Below the pieces are notes generated by a model that saw only the letters and a list, made by a program, of their open reading frames with translations, was not told the DNA's origin and ran no database searches. From assembly GCA_947568835.1 (NCBI GenBank), contig OX387605.1, positions 25,713,264 to 25,777,263 of the forward strand: 64,000 nucleotides of DNA. The letters run 5' to 3'. Below, piece after piece: positions 23,501 to 35,178 of this stretch. This DNA comes from Protonemura montana (lineage: Eukaryota > Arthropoda > Insecta > Plecoptera > Nemouridae). The translations under genes were made by a program, and so were the position numbers. Each line of letters opens with the position of its first letter. The stretch's first letter is position 1.

Positions 23501-26500
23501 TTTGTAGCGCCACCAGCGCAGCTAGCCACGCTTCCTGATCTGCTGCGCTGGCTGCTGCGTTGCCCACTTTACTGGGAGGCTCTTCAAGAATCCTGCAACA
23601 TTAATGGAAAATTTCACTAACAGTCTGATTGCTGTCTAAATGATGGATGATTCGATTTAAATTGCAAACGCTTGCAAACCGCAAAGTGTTTTATTATAAG
23701 AAGCGGTGATAAACTCTCAAAAATTGATGCCCAAACGGGGCTTCGAGCCCCGATCTTTTCCTGTTGCGTTTGTCATTGTTTTACTCACGTCTTCGACTCG
23801 TCTTGGACACCGCTGGCTTGCCAACGTAATACATCTCGAAGCGAAGGCAGAAGCTTCGGCCGACGCAAGTAAAGCTGCTTCACTGAAGGAGGCACCTGTA
23901 ACCATGGAAATCAGTCGTTAGGGTCGTTGTAACCTTAGCGACCGGTCCTTAGGGTCGTTGTAACCAAGGCAAACAGTCGTTAAGGTCATTGTAACCATCA
24001 CAACCAGGTTAGGACCCTTGAAAGCATTACAGTGAGCTCTTTAGGAGCACGGTCATGACTTACCAAGACGTGATCTCGACGAAGGCCAACAAAACGACGG
24101 GAACGAAACGGCGGATGTTTCCGATGAGCGTGACGCAGGAACGAGACGGTGACCTCGCGTTGGTCGACCGGTCCGCAGAACGCGTCCCAGAGAGCGACTC
24201 GTTCTGAGGCGCGGGAACTGCCCAACAAAGAGTCCTGCAATAGAGAACAAGGGGACCGTGGCTAAAACAATTGACATTGACCTTATATAAAAGCTTTAAA
24301 TTGCGATGTTCAACTTTTTAGTTTGTCTCTGGCTGCTGGCTGCTGGCTGGGGTAACATTTTTTTCTGTACATGTTGATGGAAATTGCAAAATTTGGCTAA
24401 AATCGTGTGCAATTGGGTTATAATTGTTCAAAATTAAAATCTCAACACTATTGTGACACTTTGAGGGTGATTTGAAAGCGTTTTTTTGGTGAAATATTGA
24501 TAATTATGTTTGAAATTTCCTGCCTAGGAAAATTGGAGCCATGTCTCACAGCTCGATTTTTATTTGATTCAAAACTTGCCTTTTACTCACCCGCAGCAGC
24601 TCGGTAATACTGTTCATGCATGCCTATGAAAGTTATTGAAAAAGTTGAGCCCAAACGCTGTTATTTATGTTCGTTTTACGTGAAATAGAAATAATTTTGC
24701 AAAAAGAGTGACAGATTCATTCATTTGTTTGGTTTTTTGACCACTGCAGGGTGAACGAATTCTTAAACTTATCTTTGCGGCAGTGCATTCAGGATATTCA
24801 AACGTCAAACGGGATTAGAACGTCAAATACTTTAAAGAAATCGGTCAAACATTGCTGGAGATAATTTTTAATTTTACATTACTTCAGAGCACGACCCAAC
24901 GCGACATTTCTACGCTGATTTGATGGGATTTTCATAATGAATTTTATTTAAAACTGGGTGGCAAGGTAAGATTTTGACAGTTTTCAATCAATGTCAAACA
25001 ACTTAATTACCGAATAAACTTACATTTTGTCAATTTTAAGTGCTTATCCGTTCATTAAACATGTTTTTAGTAAGATCTGGTGGAGATGTAAAAGGTATTT
25101 CACAAGTTTTTATCTCTAAGAAATATTTCACGGAAATATTTTGACAGCCAACGTCATTTGTTTTCGAAATTTTCATCGTGGTCACTTTGGAATTCACAGA
25201 GTTTCCACAATGCAGTGACCCCGAGTGACATAAGTGGCAAATTTCAAATTCAATAAATGGGGGTACTTTTGGTTGTGGTCCCATTAGAGGCTTTACATTA
25301 GAAACCAAAATGCCCACTTTCTCAAAATATAAAGCGGCCGTAGGCAGCGGGTACTGCTAGTTAACCTTATATAAAAGGTTTAAAATTGCGATGTTCAACT
25401 TTTTAGTTTGTATCTGGCGACCAGCTGGGGTAACATTTTTCTGTACATGTTGATGGAAATTGCGAAATTTGGTTAAAAACGTGTGCAATTAGGTTATATT
25501 TGTTCAAAATTCAAATCTTAACACTATTGTGACACTTTGAGGGTGATTTGAAAACGTTTTTTTGATGAAATATTGATAATTATGTTTGAAATTTCCTGCC
25601 TAGGAAAATTGGAGCCATGTCTCACAGTTCGATTTTTATTTGATTCAAAACTTGCCTTTTACTCACCCGCAGCAGCTTGGTAATACTCTTCATGCATGCC
25701 TTTGAAAGTTATTGAAAAAATGAGCCCAAACGCTGTTATTTACGTTCGTTTTACGTGAAATAGAAATAATTTTGCAAAAAGAGTGACATGTGCATTCATT
25801 TGTTTGGTTTTTTGACCACTGCAGGGTGAACGAATTCTTAAACTTATCTTTGTGGCAGTGCATTCAGGATATTTAAACGTCAATGTCAATGTCAACGTCA
25901 ATGTCAAATTCTTTTCAAAATCTCTAGAACTGAAGGGAAATAAATGACAGAACTGAAATATTGTTGGTGTCTTGGCTAGCAAGATTGGCTAGCCCAGATT
26001 GTAAAAGGTATTTCACAAGTTTCACTCTCTAGGAAATATTTTAAGAAATCATGCACGAAAATCTTTTGACAGACAACGTCTTTTGTTTTCGAAATTGTCA
26101 TCGTGGTCACTTTGGAATTCACAGAGTTTCCACAATGCAGTGACCCCGAGTGACATAAGCGGCAAATTTCAAACAAAATAAATAGGGGTACTGTATGGTA
26201 TTGCATGGTACTTTTGGTTGTGGTCCCATTAAAACCAAAATGCCCACTCCCTCAAAATCGTAAGCGGCCGTAAGGCAGCGGGTACTGCTAGTTTTACGAA
26301 ATTTTCATTTTTTTTTTTTTTTAGGTAAGGTTAGGTTAGGTTAGGTTAGGTTAGGTTAGGTTAGATTAGGTTAGGGTAGGTTTTGTTAGGTTAGGTTAGG
26401 TTAGGTTAGGTTCGGTAAGGTTAGGTTAGGTTAGGTTAGGTTTGGTTAGGTAAGGTTAGGTTAGGTAAGGTAAGGTTAGGTTAGGTTAGGTTTCGTTAGG

Positions 26501-29500
26501 TTAGGTTTGGTTAAGTTAGGTTTCGTTAGGTTAGGTTAGGTTAGGTTCGGTTAGGTTAGGTTAGGTTAGGTTAGGTTCGATTAGGTTAAGTTGATAAATT
26601 CAAATAATTTTTTTATTTTTAAAAAAATTCCAAGAATTATTAAAAAATTTTAAATAATTTCTGAAATTTTTATTTCCAAAAAAAAAAAATTTTAATTTGC
26701 ATATATTTTTTATTTTAAAGGGGTGAAATGGTTTGCGTCTGTACATCTTTAAAGAATTTGTGAAATTTCGTCTAAAAAGCCGGCGCTTGCGCTCGATCGG
26801 TTCGTTATTCGGGATTACATACTATTGTGCCATTTTCACGGCGATTGATTCGGGATTTGCCGGTGAATTGTTGAAAATTAACAAAAAAATCAACGGAAAA
26901 AGTCCGACAACAATGCATTTTTCACCATCGAAATCGTAGCGCGTAGCAACGGAATAATTCGTAGCGTAGCAATGGAAACCTAAATTTTATTTCAACCTTC
27001 AGCTCTGAAAATTTCCGTTGCTACGCTACGAAAAGGCTGGCAAAAAGATCTTTTCTAGGTATTGAAATATTGTTGAAATCAATTCAAATCTACACACCAC
27101 TCTTAACTGTCACCCAACACATGGCAGCTGCGTACGCAGCGGGTGCACTACTAGTTCCAATTTAAAACTGATTCACAAATTTGAATAATGTTCAGGAGCA
27201 AAATATTGAGTGACTTAGATTAATATATTCACATATTATATTACAAGGAATAAACATGACTTTACGGTCGCGGATTGACGTTTTGAAGCTGCTAACCTGT
27301 TGATTGATTTGTTGTGTTTAACTTAGCACTGTTTTGACAACGTGTCATGTGGCACTGGTCTAATGGCTTCTATGAATGAGTGGATGATGATGAGGATACA
27401 TATAGTGACAATTTGTAATTCGATAAGTAAGACGTCTGAAAACTTGATATTATCCCAAGATTAGTATTGTAGATGTAATTAAATTGCAAATTACTCGACT
27501 CTATTACTTCTCGGGAAACCGCAGACGACAACAAAAAGTTTGTTTTCCGAGTTTCCCACAAATTTCCCGCAGTTTTTTTGCACAGTATTTCACTGGTGAG
27601 TCAGCGACACGTGAGAATAAACCCAAGCAATAAGATCTAATGTCGGTAATCACGGTCCATATGAACCACCTCAACGACACAACGGTCTTGTGGCTCTGGT
27701 CTGATACCGTAAGTGGGTGATGATGAGGATGAGGAATATCTGCAAGTATTAACCATATCAGTGCTGTCAGCATATCTTGCTGATAGCAAACAGATGCTAA
27801 AACAGATGCCATGCAAACAGAATTGCTCATAAACTAGAATTAATTTGAGTTTGCTACTTTCTGGGGTGCTTGTACCAACCTAGAAAACATGGTACCATGA
27901 TGCTACTGTTAACTATCCGATTTAAACGTAGAAAAAATATTTTGCTCTGGTTGAAATATTTAATAATTCCAGTAAAAAAAAATATTTACTGAAAAACAAT
28001 AAATATTAATCAACCAAAGTTCAAATTAATATATTTTGGGTTAATTTTAACTTTTATCAGGTTGGCATGCACCCAAGCTTGCAAACCGCTCTTTGGCAGC
28101 CATTGCTAGAATCCGCTAGTGTACGGTAGGTACTTAGCAGAAGCCATTAGGACTTTTAGTTTTGTATTCAAGTTCTTATTTTTCAATAGATTTAATTTCA
28201 CATGAATAAACTGATAGATTTACAAAGAATTAAAATGCGAGATGCATTGTTCCTTCATAATTTCCTGGTTAATTTTCAAACTCCCCGGTGAAGACTGGCT
28301 TTATTTTGCATTCTAAAGTTGGCAACATGTAGTCAGAGTCCACCAGGCCGTGGCAAGGTAAGGCTAACACAACTGTAGTCAGAGTCCACCAGGCTGTGGC
28401 AAGGTTAGGCTAACACAACTGTAGTCAGAGTCCACCAGGCTGTGGCAAGGTTAGGCTAACACAACTGTAGTCAGAGTCCACCAGGTTGTGGTAAGGTTAG
28501 GCTAACACAACTGTAGTCAGAGTCCACCAGGCTGTGGCAAGGTTAGGCTAACACAACTGTAGTCAGAGTCCACCAGGTTGTGGTAAGGTTAGGCTAACAC
28601 AACTGTAGTCAGAGTCCACCAAGCTGTGGCAAGGTTAGGCTAACACAACTGTAGTCAGAGTCCACCAGGTTGTGGTAAGGTTAGGCTAACACAACTGTAG
28701 TCAGAGTCCACCAGGTTGTGGTAAGGTTAGGCTAACACAACTGTAGTCAGAGTCCACCAGGTTGTGGCAAGGTTAGGCTAACACAACTGTAGTCAGAGTC
28801 CACCAGGCTGTGGCAAGGTTAGGCTAACACAACTGTAGTCAGAGTCCACCAGGTTGTGGCAAGGTTAGGCTAACACAACTGTAGTCAGAGTCCACCAGGC
28901 TGTGGCAAGGTTAGGCTAACACAACTGTAGTCAGAGTCCACCAGGCTGTGGCAAGGTTAGGCTAACACAACTGTATGTTGATTTTCAAGCTCCATACAAA
29001 GCGCTTTAACAGGAATGTTTCACTCACCAGAAGGTGACCGGGATGAGCTGGACACATCCACCGCTGCGCTGCAGGAGGCGGAGCTGCAAGGGGCGGGTCC
29101 AGACAGTCCAGATGCCACGACATCGGACAGAAATCACACGCAACCAGGGGCCGTTGCCGGGACGACCGGCCGCACTCGGCACACGACCGGGACGCGCCGG
29201 GATCTTCGCGCCGCGTCACCCGGCGCAAGCCTCGACCTTGAGCTGGACGATCGATTGATCGATTAAATGGTGGACACATTTTCTTGTCTTTCTCTGGCAT
29301 TTGCCAACAACGCCAGTCAAGAAGCAACATAATTACTTTAATTAATTACAAAAATTGCTTGGTTGCCGAGGGTTACCTTTGTCTGTTCCCGGAAATCCCG
29401 TCGGCAAGTTGGTTCCACGCGGAAGAGAAAATGTGCTCGGATTCATGGCAGCTGCAGCTCTCGTCAGAAGGCCCAAAGCACCTCCAGCATCTGTATCCTC

Positions 29501-30760
29501 GGCACCTGTGTATCATACAGACCAACCTGGAAAAATGTGCAACCGAACCGGGATACGAACCCGGGACCTCCCAATTTCCGATCGGGTGCTCTACCAACTG
29601 AGCTACCCGGACACACATATTCCAGCTTTCGCGGGGGGTGCAATTACAATGCAATTACAATATGCAATTGTAAGAGAGAAATAAAAAATTAAAAAATTGC
29701 TGGCAACAAGAGCTAGGTATTGTTGCCAGCCACATCCAGGCCCGGTCTAAGATTCTCCAGATATGCAAGGCGGTGCTTACCGGTCTCCTTGTCAGCTGTC
29801 GCGGCAGCCAGGGCGGCCATCTTGCATGCGTGACAGAGCCACTCTCCCGTCGGAAGATCGACTTCCTCCAGGGGCGGGTCACTGCAACAAAGAGAGACTC
29901 AATCACAAGCGTTTCTTTATCTTCAAGGCTTCACAAGTTGAGTTGCGACGTACGATGAGCTGGAGCAATGTTTTGGGATGACATAATGTGAAGCAGATCC
30001 ATTTTATGGATTGAAGAAAAACAGCCAAAAATTCACAACATGAAATTAAAAATTTGTGAATAAAAAGAGAAATGCACAGACTTGAAAACTGTGTAACTAC
30101 CTCATTTTTATTTGTTTCACATCGATGCAAAATTGGTGAGAAAATATCAACTAATTTTGGCGGCACTTTGTGAAACCTTTCCGAGAGTATGAATGAGAGT
30201 CCCAGATTGGATACAAGTTTTCATGGGGGTAGTAGCATTCATAAAAATAATTCAACCACCAGTCCATCCTGTTTTTGATTTGTGTCAGCAAAAGAAAGAT
30301 TGTGTTAGTTATCTAATGCTTGTGGAAAAGTAAAGCTTGCAAGTACCTATTTGATTCTCATTTGAAATGAGCATACTCTGCTGTAGCAAACCTCTCTGTA
30401 CACAAGGGGGCATGTGGTCACGTGCTCTCAGTGAAACACTTCTAACTCAAGGCATTCAAATAGAGCGGTTTACTACTAAAGTACATTGCAAATCAGAACC
30501 AAATAGTTGCAAGCTTAGACCCTTCCAATAGCTTACCTAAGCTTTAAAATGTAAGGAACTTACTGGCAGTGCAGATGAAATGAGGCGGGACACTTGTCGC
30601 AGCAAAGCAGGTCCCCTCCTTCTCCGCACGAATCACAGCAGTCATGGTTGTGCCCTTTGCCGGGCCGCTTGTAGTATGCATGCAGTTCGCGAGGCTCCTT
30701 ACGCCGAGCCTTGGCCGCTTCCTCGCTAACCGGAGGCGCGATCAACGCCTGGATCTGCTG
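20592..30760 (-). CDS. PHF12: PHD finger protein 12, N-terminus not found
   Basis: Chromatin reader that recruits Sin3/HDAC-type repression (family knowledge). Exons in transcript order: 30564-30760, 29781-29881, 29028-29242, 24064-24234, 23789-23895, 23466-23592, 23289-23365, 22464-22611, 21945-22106, 20592-20933; 1647 nt, phase closed, 548 residues. The visible part starts [13 protein letters not shown]1 is CDSC...CDKC...HLHC...CHAC across the first two exons; PHD2 is CAEC...CDFC...HLDC...CPAH. The region after PHD2 matches the family closely (HRKHPPF, then [10 protein letters not shown]). The FHA module reads [24 protein letters not shown] and [18 protein letters not shown]. Odd points: the linker between the PHDs is only about 40 residues, against almost 200 in vertebrates, and the long disordered stretch before the FHA is also mostly absent. 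The first coding exon, expected to carry a YDLDTSGGL-like motif, was not located upstream of 30760. Confidence 0.92.
21115..21939 (-). repeat. 41-bp minisatellite, locus 2 (PHF12 intron), with higher-order repeat
   Basis: About 20 copies of the same 41-bp unit as 4469-5189. Variant units (CTCTAGCCAGGTATTTG, a unit with GATCATCTGG, one with ATGATCTATCC) recur in the same order 368 bp apart (starting 21361 and 21729), so a block of nine units was itself duplicated. The array ends about 6 bp from the 5' splice site of the exon 21945-22106. Confidence 0.95.
22747..23238 (-). repeat. 73-bp minisatellite, locus 1 (PHF12 intron)
   Basis: About 6.7 copies of a 73-bp unit (CCCATATGATAACCAAG, then GATCCTTGTGTGC, then TTGCTATGTCAATTGTG). 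It ends about 50 bp from the donor at 23288. The unit recurs at 52112-52336 and 63082-63826 in BIRC6 in the same orientation. Confidence 0.95.
23645..23785 (-). mobile_element. tRNA-derived SINE abutting a PHF12 donor
   Basis: Minus-oriented copy: tail (TTTAAATTGCAAACGCTTGCAA on the plus strand), linker, CAAAAATTGATGCCCAAAC and a tRNA-like head with reversed B box CTTCGAGCCCC. It reaches to within a few bases of the donor of the exon 23789-23895. Confidence 0.65.
24281..25362 (+). mobile_element. Helitron-like repeat, first of a direct pair
   Basis: About 1.08 kb, starting CCTTATATAAAAGC and ending GGCAGCGGGTACTGCTAGTT. The tip has a short hairpin (GCAG...CTGC) before CTAG, as in Helitron 3' ends. 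A second copy follows directly. No Rep/helicase coding was seen, so it would be non-autonomous. The class is an inference from the 3' tip only. Confidence 0.4.
25365..26291 (+). mobile_element. Helitron-like repeat, second of a direct pair
   Basis: Near-identical to 24281-25362 with an internal deletion and a short TGTCAA repeat near 25880-25905. It ends AAGGCAGCGGGTACTGCTAGTT. The two copies are head-to-tail with only about 2 bp between them. The same tip occurs inverted at about 12828-12860. Confidence 0.4.
26320..26590 (+). repeat. Interstitial (TTAGG)n tract
   Basis: About 50 units of TTAGG with point variants (TTCGG, TAAGG, TTTGG), flanked by A/T-rich DNA, in the long PHF12 intron. TTAGG is the ancestral arthropod telomere repeat; here it is internal and degenerate. 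Confidence 0.9.
27298..27390 (-). mobile_element. 5S-SINE 3' end fragment
   Basis: TGATTGATTTG, then TTTAACTTAGCACTGTTTTGAC and GGCACTGGTCTAATGGC, match the inverted 3' end of the SINE at 40101-40556. A weaker relative lies near 27640-27740. Confidence 0.6.
27833..28132 (-). repeat. Dispersed ~300-bp repeat, inverted copy of 15405-15700
   Basis: Reverse-complement match to the PRPF39 intron copy along most of its length, from CTAGAATTAATTTGAGTTTGC to GCTAGAATCCGCTAGTGTACGG. Confidence 0.6.
28329..28974. repeat. 46-bp minisatellite (PHF12 intron)
   Basis: Fourteen copies of a 46-bp unit (GTAGTCAGAGTCCACCAGG, then AAGGTTAGGCTAACACAA). It ends 53 bp from the donor of the exon 29028-29242, while the acceptor side of this 4.8-kb intron is about 4.1 kb away. 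Confidence 0.95.
29350..29625 (-). mobile_element. Second tRNA-derived SINE family, tRNA-like head at 29540-29611
   Basis: On the minus strand the head reads TCCGGGTAGCTCAGTTGG (A box) with a perfect D-arm and a T-arm CCGGGTTCGTATCCCGG. The acceptor stem pairs badly (about 3 of 7), and a class I fold with anticodon GGA is not a real serine tRNA. It continues into TTTTTCCAGGTTGGTCTG and a body ending near GCCGACGGGATTTCCGGG. I read it as a SINE head and not a functional tRNA gene. Confidence 0.65.
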
Positions 30761-30770
30761 CTGACACAAA

Positions 30771-32952
30771 CTAAGGTGTCAGTAACTTGTCCAGTACACT
30801 CAACATATCTCACTCAACGCATAGACTACGAACCTGCATCACGTCCCCAGCATTTTCCATTTCACACTCCTTCGTTGACATTCTCACAGACTTTCTTACA
30901 GTGAGGACTTTCGGTAAAAACAACTTTATATTCAATTAGGTTATGGGCAATGGAGTCACTGAATTTTGAATAGGTTATTACCCCTTATTACTCCTCTTAC
31001 TGGCTGCCACAAGCGTGCATTGACCGTCGTCCGAACAGACGGTTACCAAGAATTTCTGACTTTATCCACTTTTCAAGATATAAGAAAGCTAATAAAGATT
31101 GCTCTGCAGTTTTTCTGCCTATAGACGCTTGTCCGCGCTCGTACAGCTAGCGCTGAGGAGGCTCGACGATCGGTACCGTTGTCAAATGTACAGGAAGAAC
31201 GTCGCATACACAAGCAATTAGTTGATTGTGCACTGTGCAAGACAGATTTATTGGATGAGCGAAGCGAACCCAACAAAAACTTAATTTGACTCGGTAGTCC
31301 GAGTAAGAAAATAAGGATTTTATAAGGAGGAGAGGAACTAAAGTAATTTAAAGTAGAGTGGGAGTTGTGCTTCTAAGCACCCCTCCATTCCCACACCTGA
31401 CAACTCTTTTCTCTTCCCTTTCGTTACTTTTGGTTTGTTTAGTTTAATCGTTTAATGCTTACTTGATTTCTTTATTTTCAGTGCGTTGACATATGGAAAA
31501 AATATTTTACATCCGTATTATAGGCTCCGTAAGATTTTAACAAACTAACATTAAATTACATTGCTAACATTACTAACACCTATTGTTCTTTTGTCTTTAA
31601 TTGAAGGTATTTACAATTTCTGGTCAAGGATTCATCATGCACATTCTAATAGTTTGTTATTCCACAGCTGGAATATTGTACAACAAAAACTCTTTTAATA
31701 TTGCACTTTCCCATGAAGCAATTGTAGCAAAACAAAGCAAACATAGACCCAACGATGTGTTTGCTTCCCACCTTTTTTTCTTTTTTTTAATGTAGATGAA
31801 AATCTGGGTTGTACTATATTAACGCACGACTAGGTACCAAAATTGTAGTAAGGTTTGTGTTCAGTTTCTCCGTTGCCTGAGCTCGGAGCAGATTGTGATA
31901 CACAATTACTAAAAAGCTTTCAACACAGTCAGCCATGATCTGTTATTATGAAACTAAAAAGGTTGGGTCAGCGACTGGGGGAGATCGTTCCTTCTAGAAA
32001 GAGTCAAGCTGGTAAAAATTCAAAAGGAGTATATTTGTCTGTTGGTCGAATTGGTAACTAGGGTAGGTGTTCCTCAAGAAGCAATCACATTGCTGCTTCT
32101 ATTCATACACTTCACCAACGATTTACCACCGGATCGACTACACTTCGCTCAGACTGCATGTGAGTGCCACTTGTGATAACGTTGCCAGGCCTCGAAGAGT
32201 AACCAACAGCGAGGACAATGGTATTACCTTACCACAGTGCAATAATGTACAATTGTAAGAGGAAACAATAAATACAAAATATAAAAAATGGTGTCTTCCA
32301 ATACAAAAACATGGGCACTATCATCAACTTCATGGAACATAAGTTCTAAAGAGAGCGCACATTTACTAATTTTTCTGGAAGGGCAAAGCATTGTAGAAAA
32401 ATCAAACCTGACATTTCTAGGTTTATAAATGGACTGTAACTTGGACTGGAGAGTACTTATAAATCAACTTTATTTAAGTCTAACGACTGGAATAATTAGA
32501 GAAATCAGTGATGAATACAGAATCAGTGTATACTTTGCAAACATCCACTCAAGATTACAAGACGGTGCATTTCTTTAGGAGCAAACTCAAGCTGCAACAA
32601 GTTTTTCACGTCCAAAAGAAAGCCATGAGAAAGCCATGAGCAAATTTACATTGTGCTTTGTATTAATGAATGTCTTTATATCCGTATTGTGCAAACAAAC
32701 TATTTATTATTATTGATTATTATTAGATGTTTTTGAACGTAAATTACCTGACCTTTTGTATGCGATGTTTTCTTTGCATGAGCATAATGGGACCCTGGCG
32801 CTAGCTTCAGTCTGATCAGTATTGTGAAAACACAACATGATGTCGGGCTTTCGTCGGAGTGGCCGTCCGCTCCCCATTGAATATTCCTTTCAGTTATGTT
32901 ATCTAGTTAAAATCTATTGAAATTATATGCCAGCAGAAAGATAAAGTTAAAC
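30771..32952. other. Intergenic region between divergent PHF12 and LRR gene
   Basis: PHF12 (minus) and the LRR gene (plus) are head to head, so both promoters and the missing PHF12 first exon should lie here or close by. I could not identify that exon. The stretch contains a degenerate LINE reverse-transcriptase fragment (31911-32665) and otherwise unremarkable A/T-rich DNA. Confidence 0.5.
31911..32665 (+). pseudogene. Degenerate LINE reverse-transcriptase fragment
   Basis: Broken frames read KAFNTVSHDLLL near 31913, then TRVGVPQEAITLLLLFIHF and TNDLPPD near 32052-32130, and VFHVQKKAMRK near 32610. These correspond to the DKAFDxVxHxxL, GVPQGSxLGPLLF-INDLP and QKKAxR segments of non-LTR retrotransposon RTs. 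Stops and frameshifts are frequent, and the catalytic FADD-type region is not recognisable. Confidence 0.65.
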
Positions 32953-35121
32953 ATGGATGTATTTCACTGTTACGAGTTTTTACTGATGCGACGGTTCCAA
33001 GAAGACAAACTTCTATGGGATGGAATGAAGACTGAGTCATGCACTTCATTTCATTCTCTACTTTTGTCAATCAGAAATCAGGCTGTTTTAAGAGTTGAAT
33101 GTGTGATGCACCCTGCGGTAAGTAAAAGAAAACATTTTTTTTCTCTTCATTTGTGGGACAAATCTTTTTTAAATTATTATACTTCCTATGTTTATTATGA
33201 CTCGTCATTTTCATAACAAAAAATACCAACACAAAATACCAATACTTCATTCCAACATTTGATTTTCAACAGCACTTCTCAGCAGACCTTTGGTTTCTTG
33301 CTGTTGCCCTCGAAAAGTCACCGCATCGGCTCCTAGAATTTCTGACTGACGAGCTTCTCAAAGATGAAGATCGTGCTGCCCGAATCCCTGGACAGACTGT
33401 CTTAGCCCGATATTTAAACCATTACAATTTTGTGGAAATGCACTTGGATAGCATATTCAAGTATGGTGAGACAGCAACTCTTCCAAGAGAGGTAGGTTTA
33501 TAGTGCATTAGATAAAAGTGCACAACATATAACATTTATAACACAGGTAATCAGGGACAACTTAAAGAGACGTGACATTTTTGTGACAGCTTTTCAAGTG
33601 CAAGAACGTCCGGATTTTGTCGCTAAAAAGCAACAACCTGGAAACAATCCCTGCGGATGTAGGACGCCTGCGGAAGCTGGAGCGCCTCTCGCTGACAAAC
33701 AATCGGCTACAGAACCGCTCCATTCCTTTCACGCTGACATTCTGCAAGCGTCTGCGGGAACTCTATTTGGACAACAACCTGCTGGACGCACTTCCTGGAT
33801 TCCTGCTGTCCATGCCACAACTCACTACAGTGCACCGGCATGGAAATCACAACTACTTCAAGGCAACCTTCATGTGGTACCACACGGACATCAATGACAG
33901 GTATGCTGCTCTTTCACTCTAGCACAATGTTAGGTGTTGCCCTAATTATACGAGTCAGTCTACCTATTTCTATTTCAATTTAGTTCTATTTGTCAATCTA
34001 TTTCTATCCAGCAAGGCAAGAGATGGGTAATTATGAAAGGAAGACAAAAGCTGAGATCTGTACTTGCTTTTGGAAGTAGCAACTGAAAAGATTGGCACCA
34101 CGTGATAGACTCAACATCCCCATTCCATTTGTTGGTAGTTTAGATAGGCTTATTGGAAGGCCAACTGTGTTAAAAAAGCTTGCAAGCTGCAGAAAGCAGA
34201 TGTTTCCTGTCTCTGACTGTGCAGTGACAAAAAAACAAGGAAGACTTGTATTATGCAGACAGTTTTGCCGCTACTTTCACGTCTTGCTTTTGTGTCAGGG
34301 TGCTGAGGGTAGGTGGAGAGGCCGGCTCTCAGAAGAAGCAGCTGCCGCCGGTTCGGGAGCCGCCTTCCCTGGTGGTTGCATCCGCCGCTGCAGTCATCGC
34401 TTCTAAGATGGACTTCTTTGCCGACGGCTTGTTGCCCAGCACAATCCAGGACTTGATCGCCGATATCTACCCCTCGTACAATGTTTGCGGGAACTGCCAA
34501 GCCGCCATCGCAACTTCTTCTGGAGGTAGGTGTTCCCAAGGATGACTTGGGAATGGATTTTCAATGCTAATAGCCTAATAATAGCCTAATAGGGTGCTAA
34601 GAGGCTGGGTAATTTTGTTGTGAAGATTTAAAGGCTCTCTCTCTCATGCCTTTCTGTCCAACTTCATTCCGCCGCGATAATTTCGGCTGAGTATTTGAGG
34701 CAAACCTGTTCGAAAACGTTGGCTTCCGAGACTCAAAAATCTTCCCCCTGTTAATGTCCTCTAATCTCAAAGCTTGATTGTAAATTAAAGTCCCTCTGTT
34801 GACTAGCTCAAAACTATCATCACAGTTGACACTGTTTTACCAAAAGCTCCAGCAACTGATTCGCATGAAGTTTGTTGTGCAGGCTTCAAGGTGTTCACGT
34901 TCAAGAATCCGTACCTAGGGAACACGTGCGTGCCGTTCCAACACTGGGCGTGCTCTCGGGCGTGTGCCGAAGACATCGAGGTCCCGGCACACCTCGAGCA
35001 GCAGCGAGCGGCACATCGCATGGACTCTGAGTACAACCAGTACATTAACGAGTTCCAGCGCGATCGAGCAATTGCACCCAACACAGTTGTGCAGAGCAGA
35101 ACTGCTTGTACAGTACTATAG
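32953..35121 (+). CDS. Leucine-rich-repeat protein with Cys-rich C-terminus and CaaX-like end
   Basis: Exons 32953-33117, 33273-33491, 33590-33900, 34299-34525, 34883-35121; 1161 nt, phase closed, 386 residues, all GT-AG. The start is the first ATG of the open exon (AAACATGGATG); no earlier exon was seen. Residues 1-128 form an alpha-helical N-terminal part (QEDKLLWDGMKTESC). About 3.5 LRRs follow (ILSLKSNNLETIP, LERLSLTNNRLQ, LRELYLDNNLLDALP), ending in a conserved-looking VHRHGNHNYFKATFMWYHTD. The C-terminal module has CGNC and CVPFQHWACSRAC, probably a metal site, recalling the end of LRRC58-type proteins. The last residues are CTVL, which fits a geranylgeranylation CaaX box. Function unknown; the family appears animal-wide but I give no symbol. 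BIRC6 is convergent downstream. Confidence 0.85.
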
Positions 35122-35178
35122 TTGTGCAGAGCAGAACTGCTTGTACAGTACTATAGTTGTGCAGAGCAGAACTGCTTC
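35086..35178 (+). repeat. 35-bp tandem repeat across the LRR-gene stop codon
   Basis: Two full copies (35086-35120, 35121-35155) and a partial third of GTTGTGCAGAGCAGAACTGC plus TTGTACAGTACTATA. The first copy encodes the last residues VVQSRTACTVL, and the stop TAG (35119-35121) straddles the junction between copies. Confidence 0.9.

Noticed and set aside
29540..29611. A functional tRNA gene (minus)
   Set aside because: The acceptor stem pairs poorly, the anticodon does not fit the class I fold, and the sequence continues into a SINE body.
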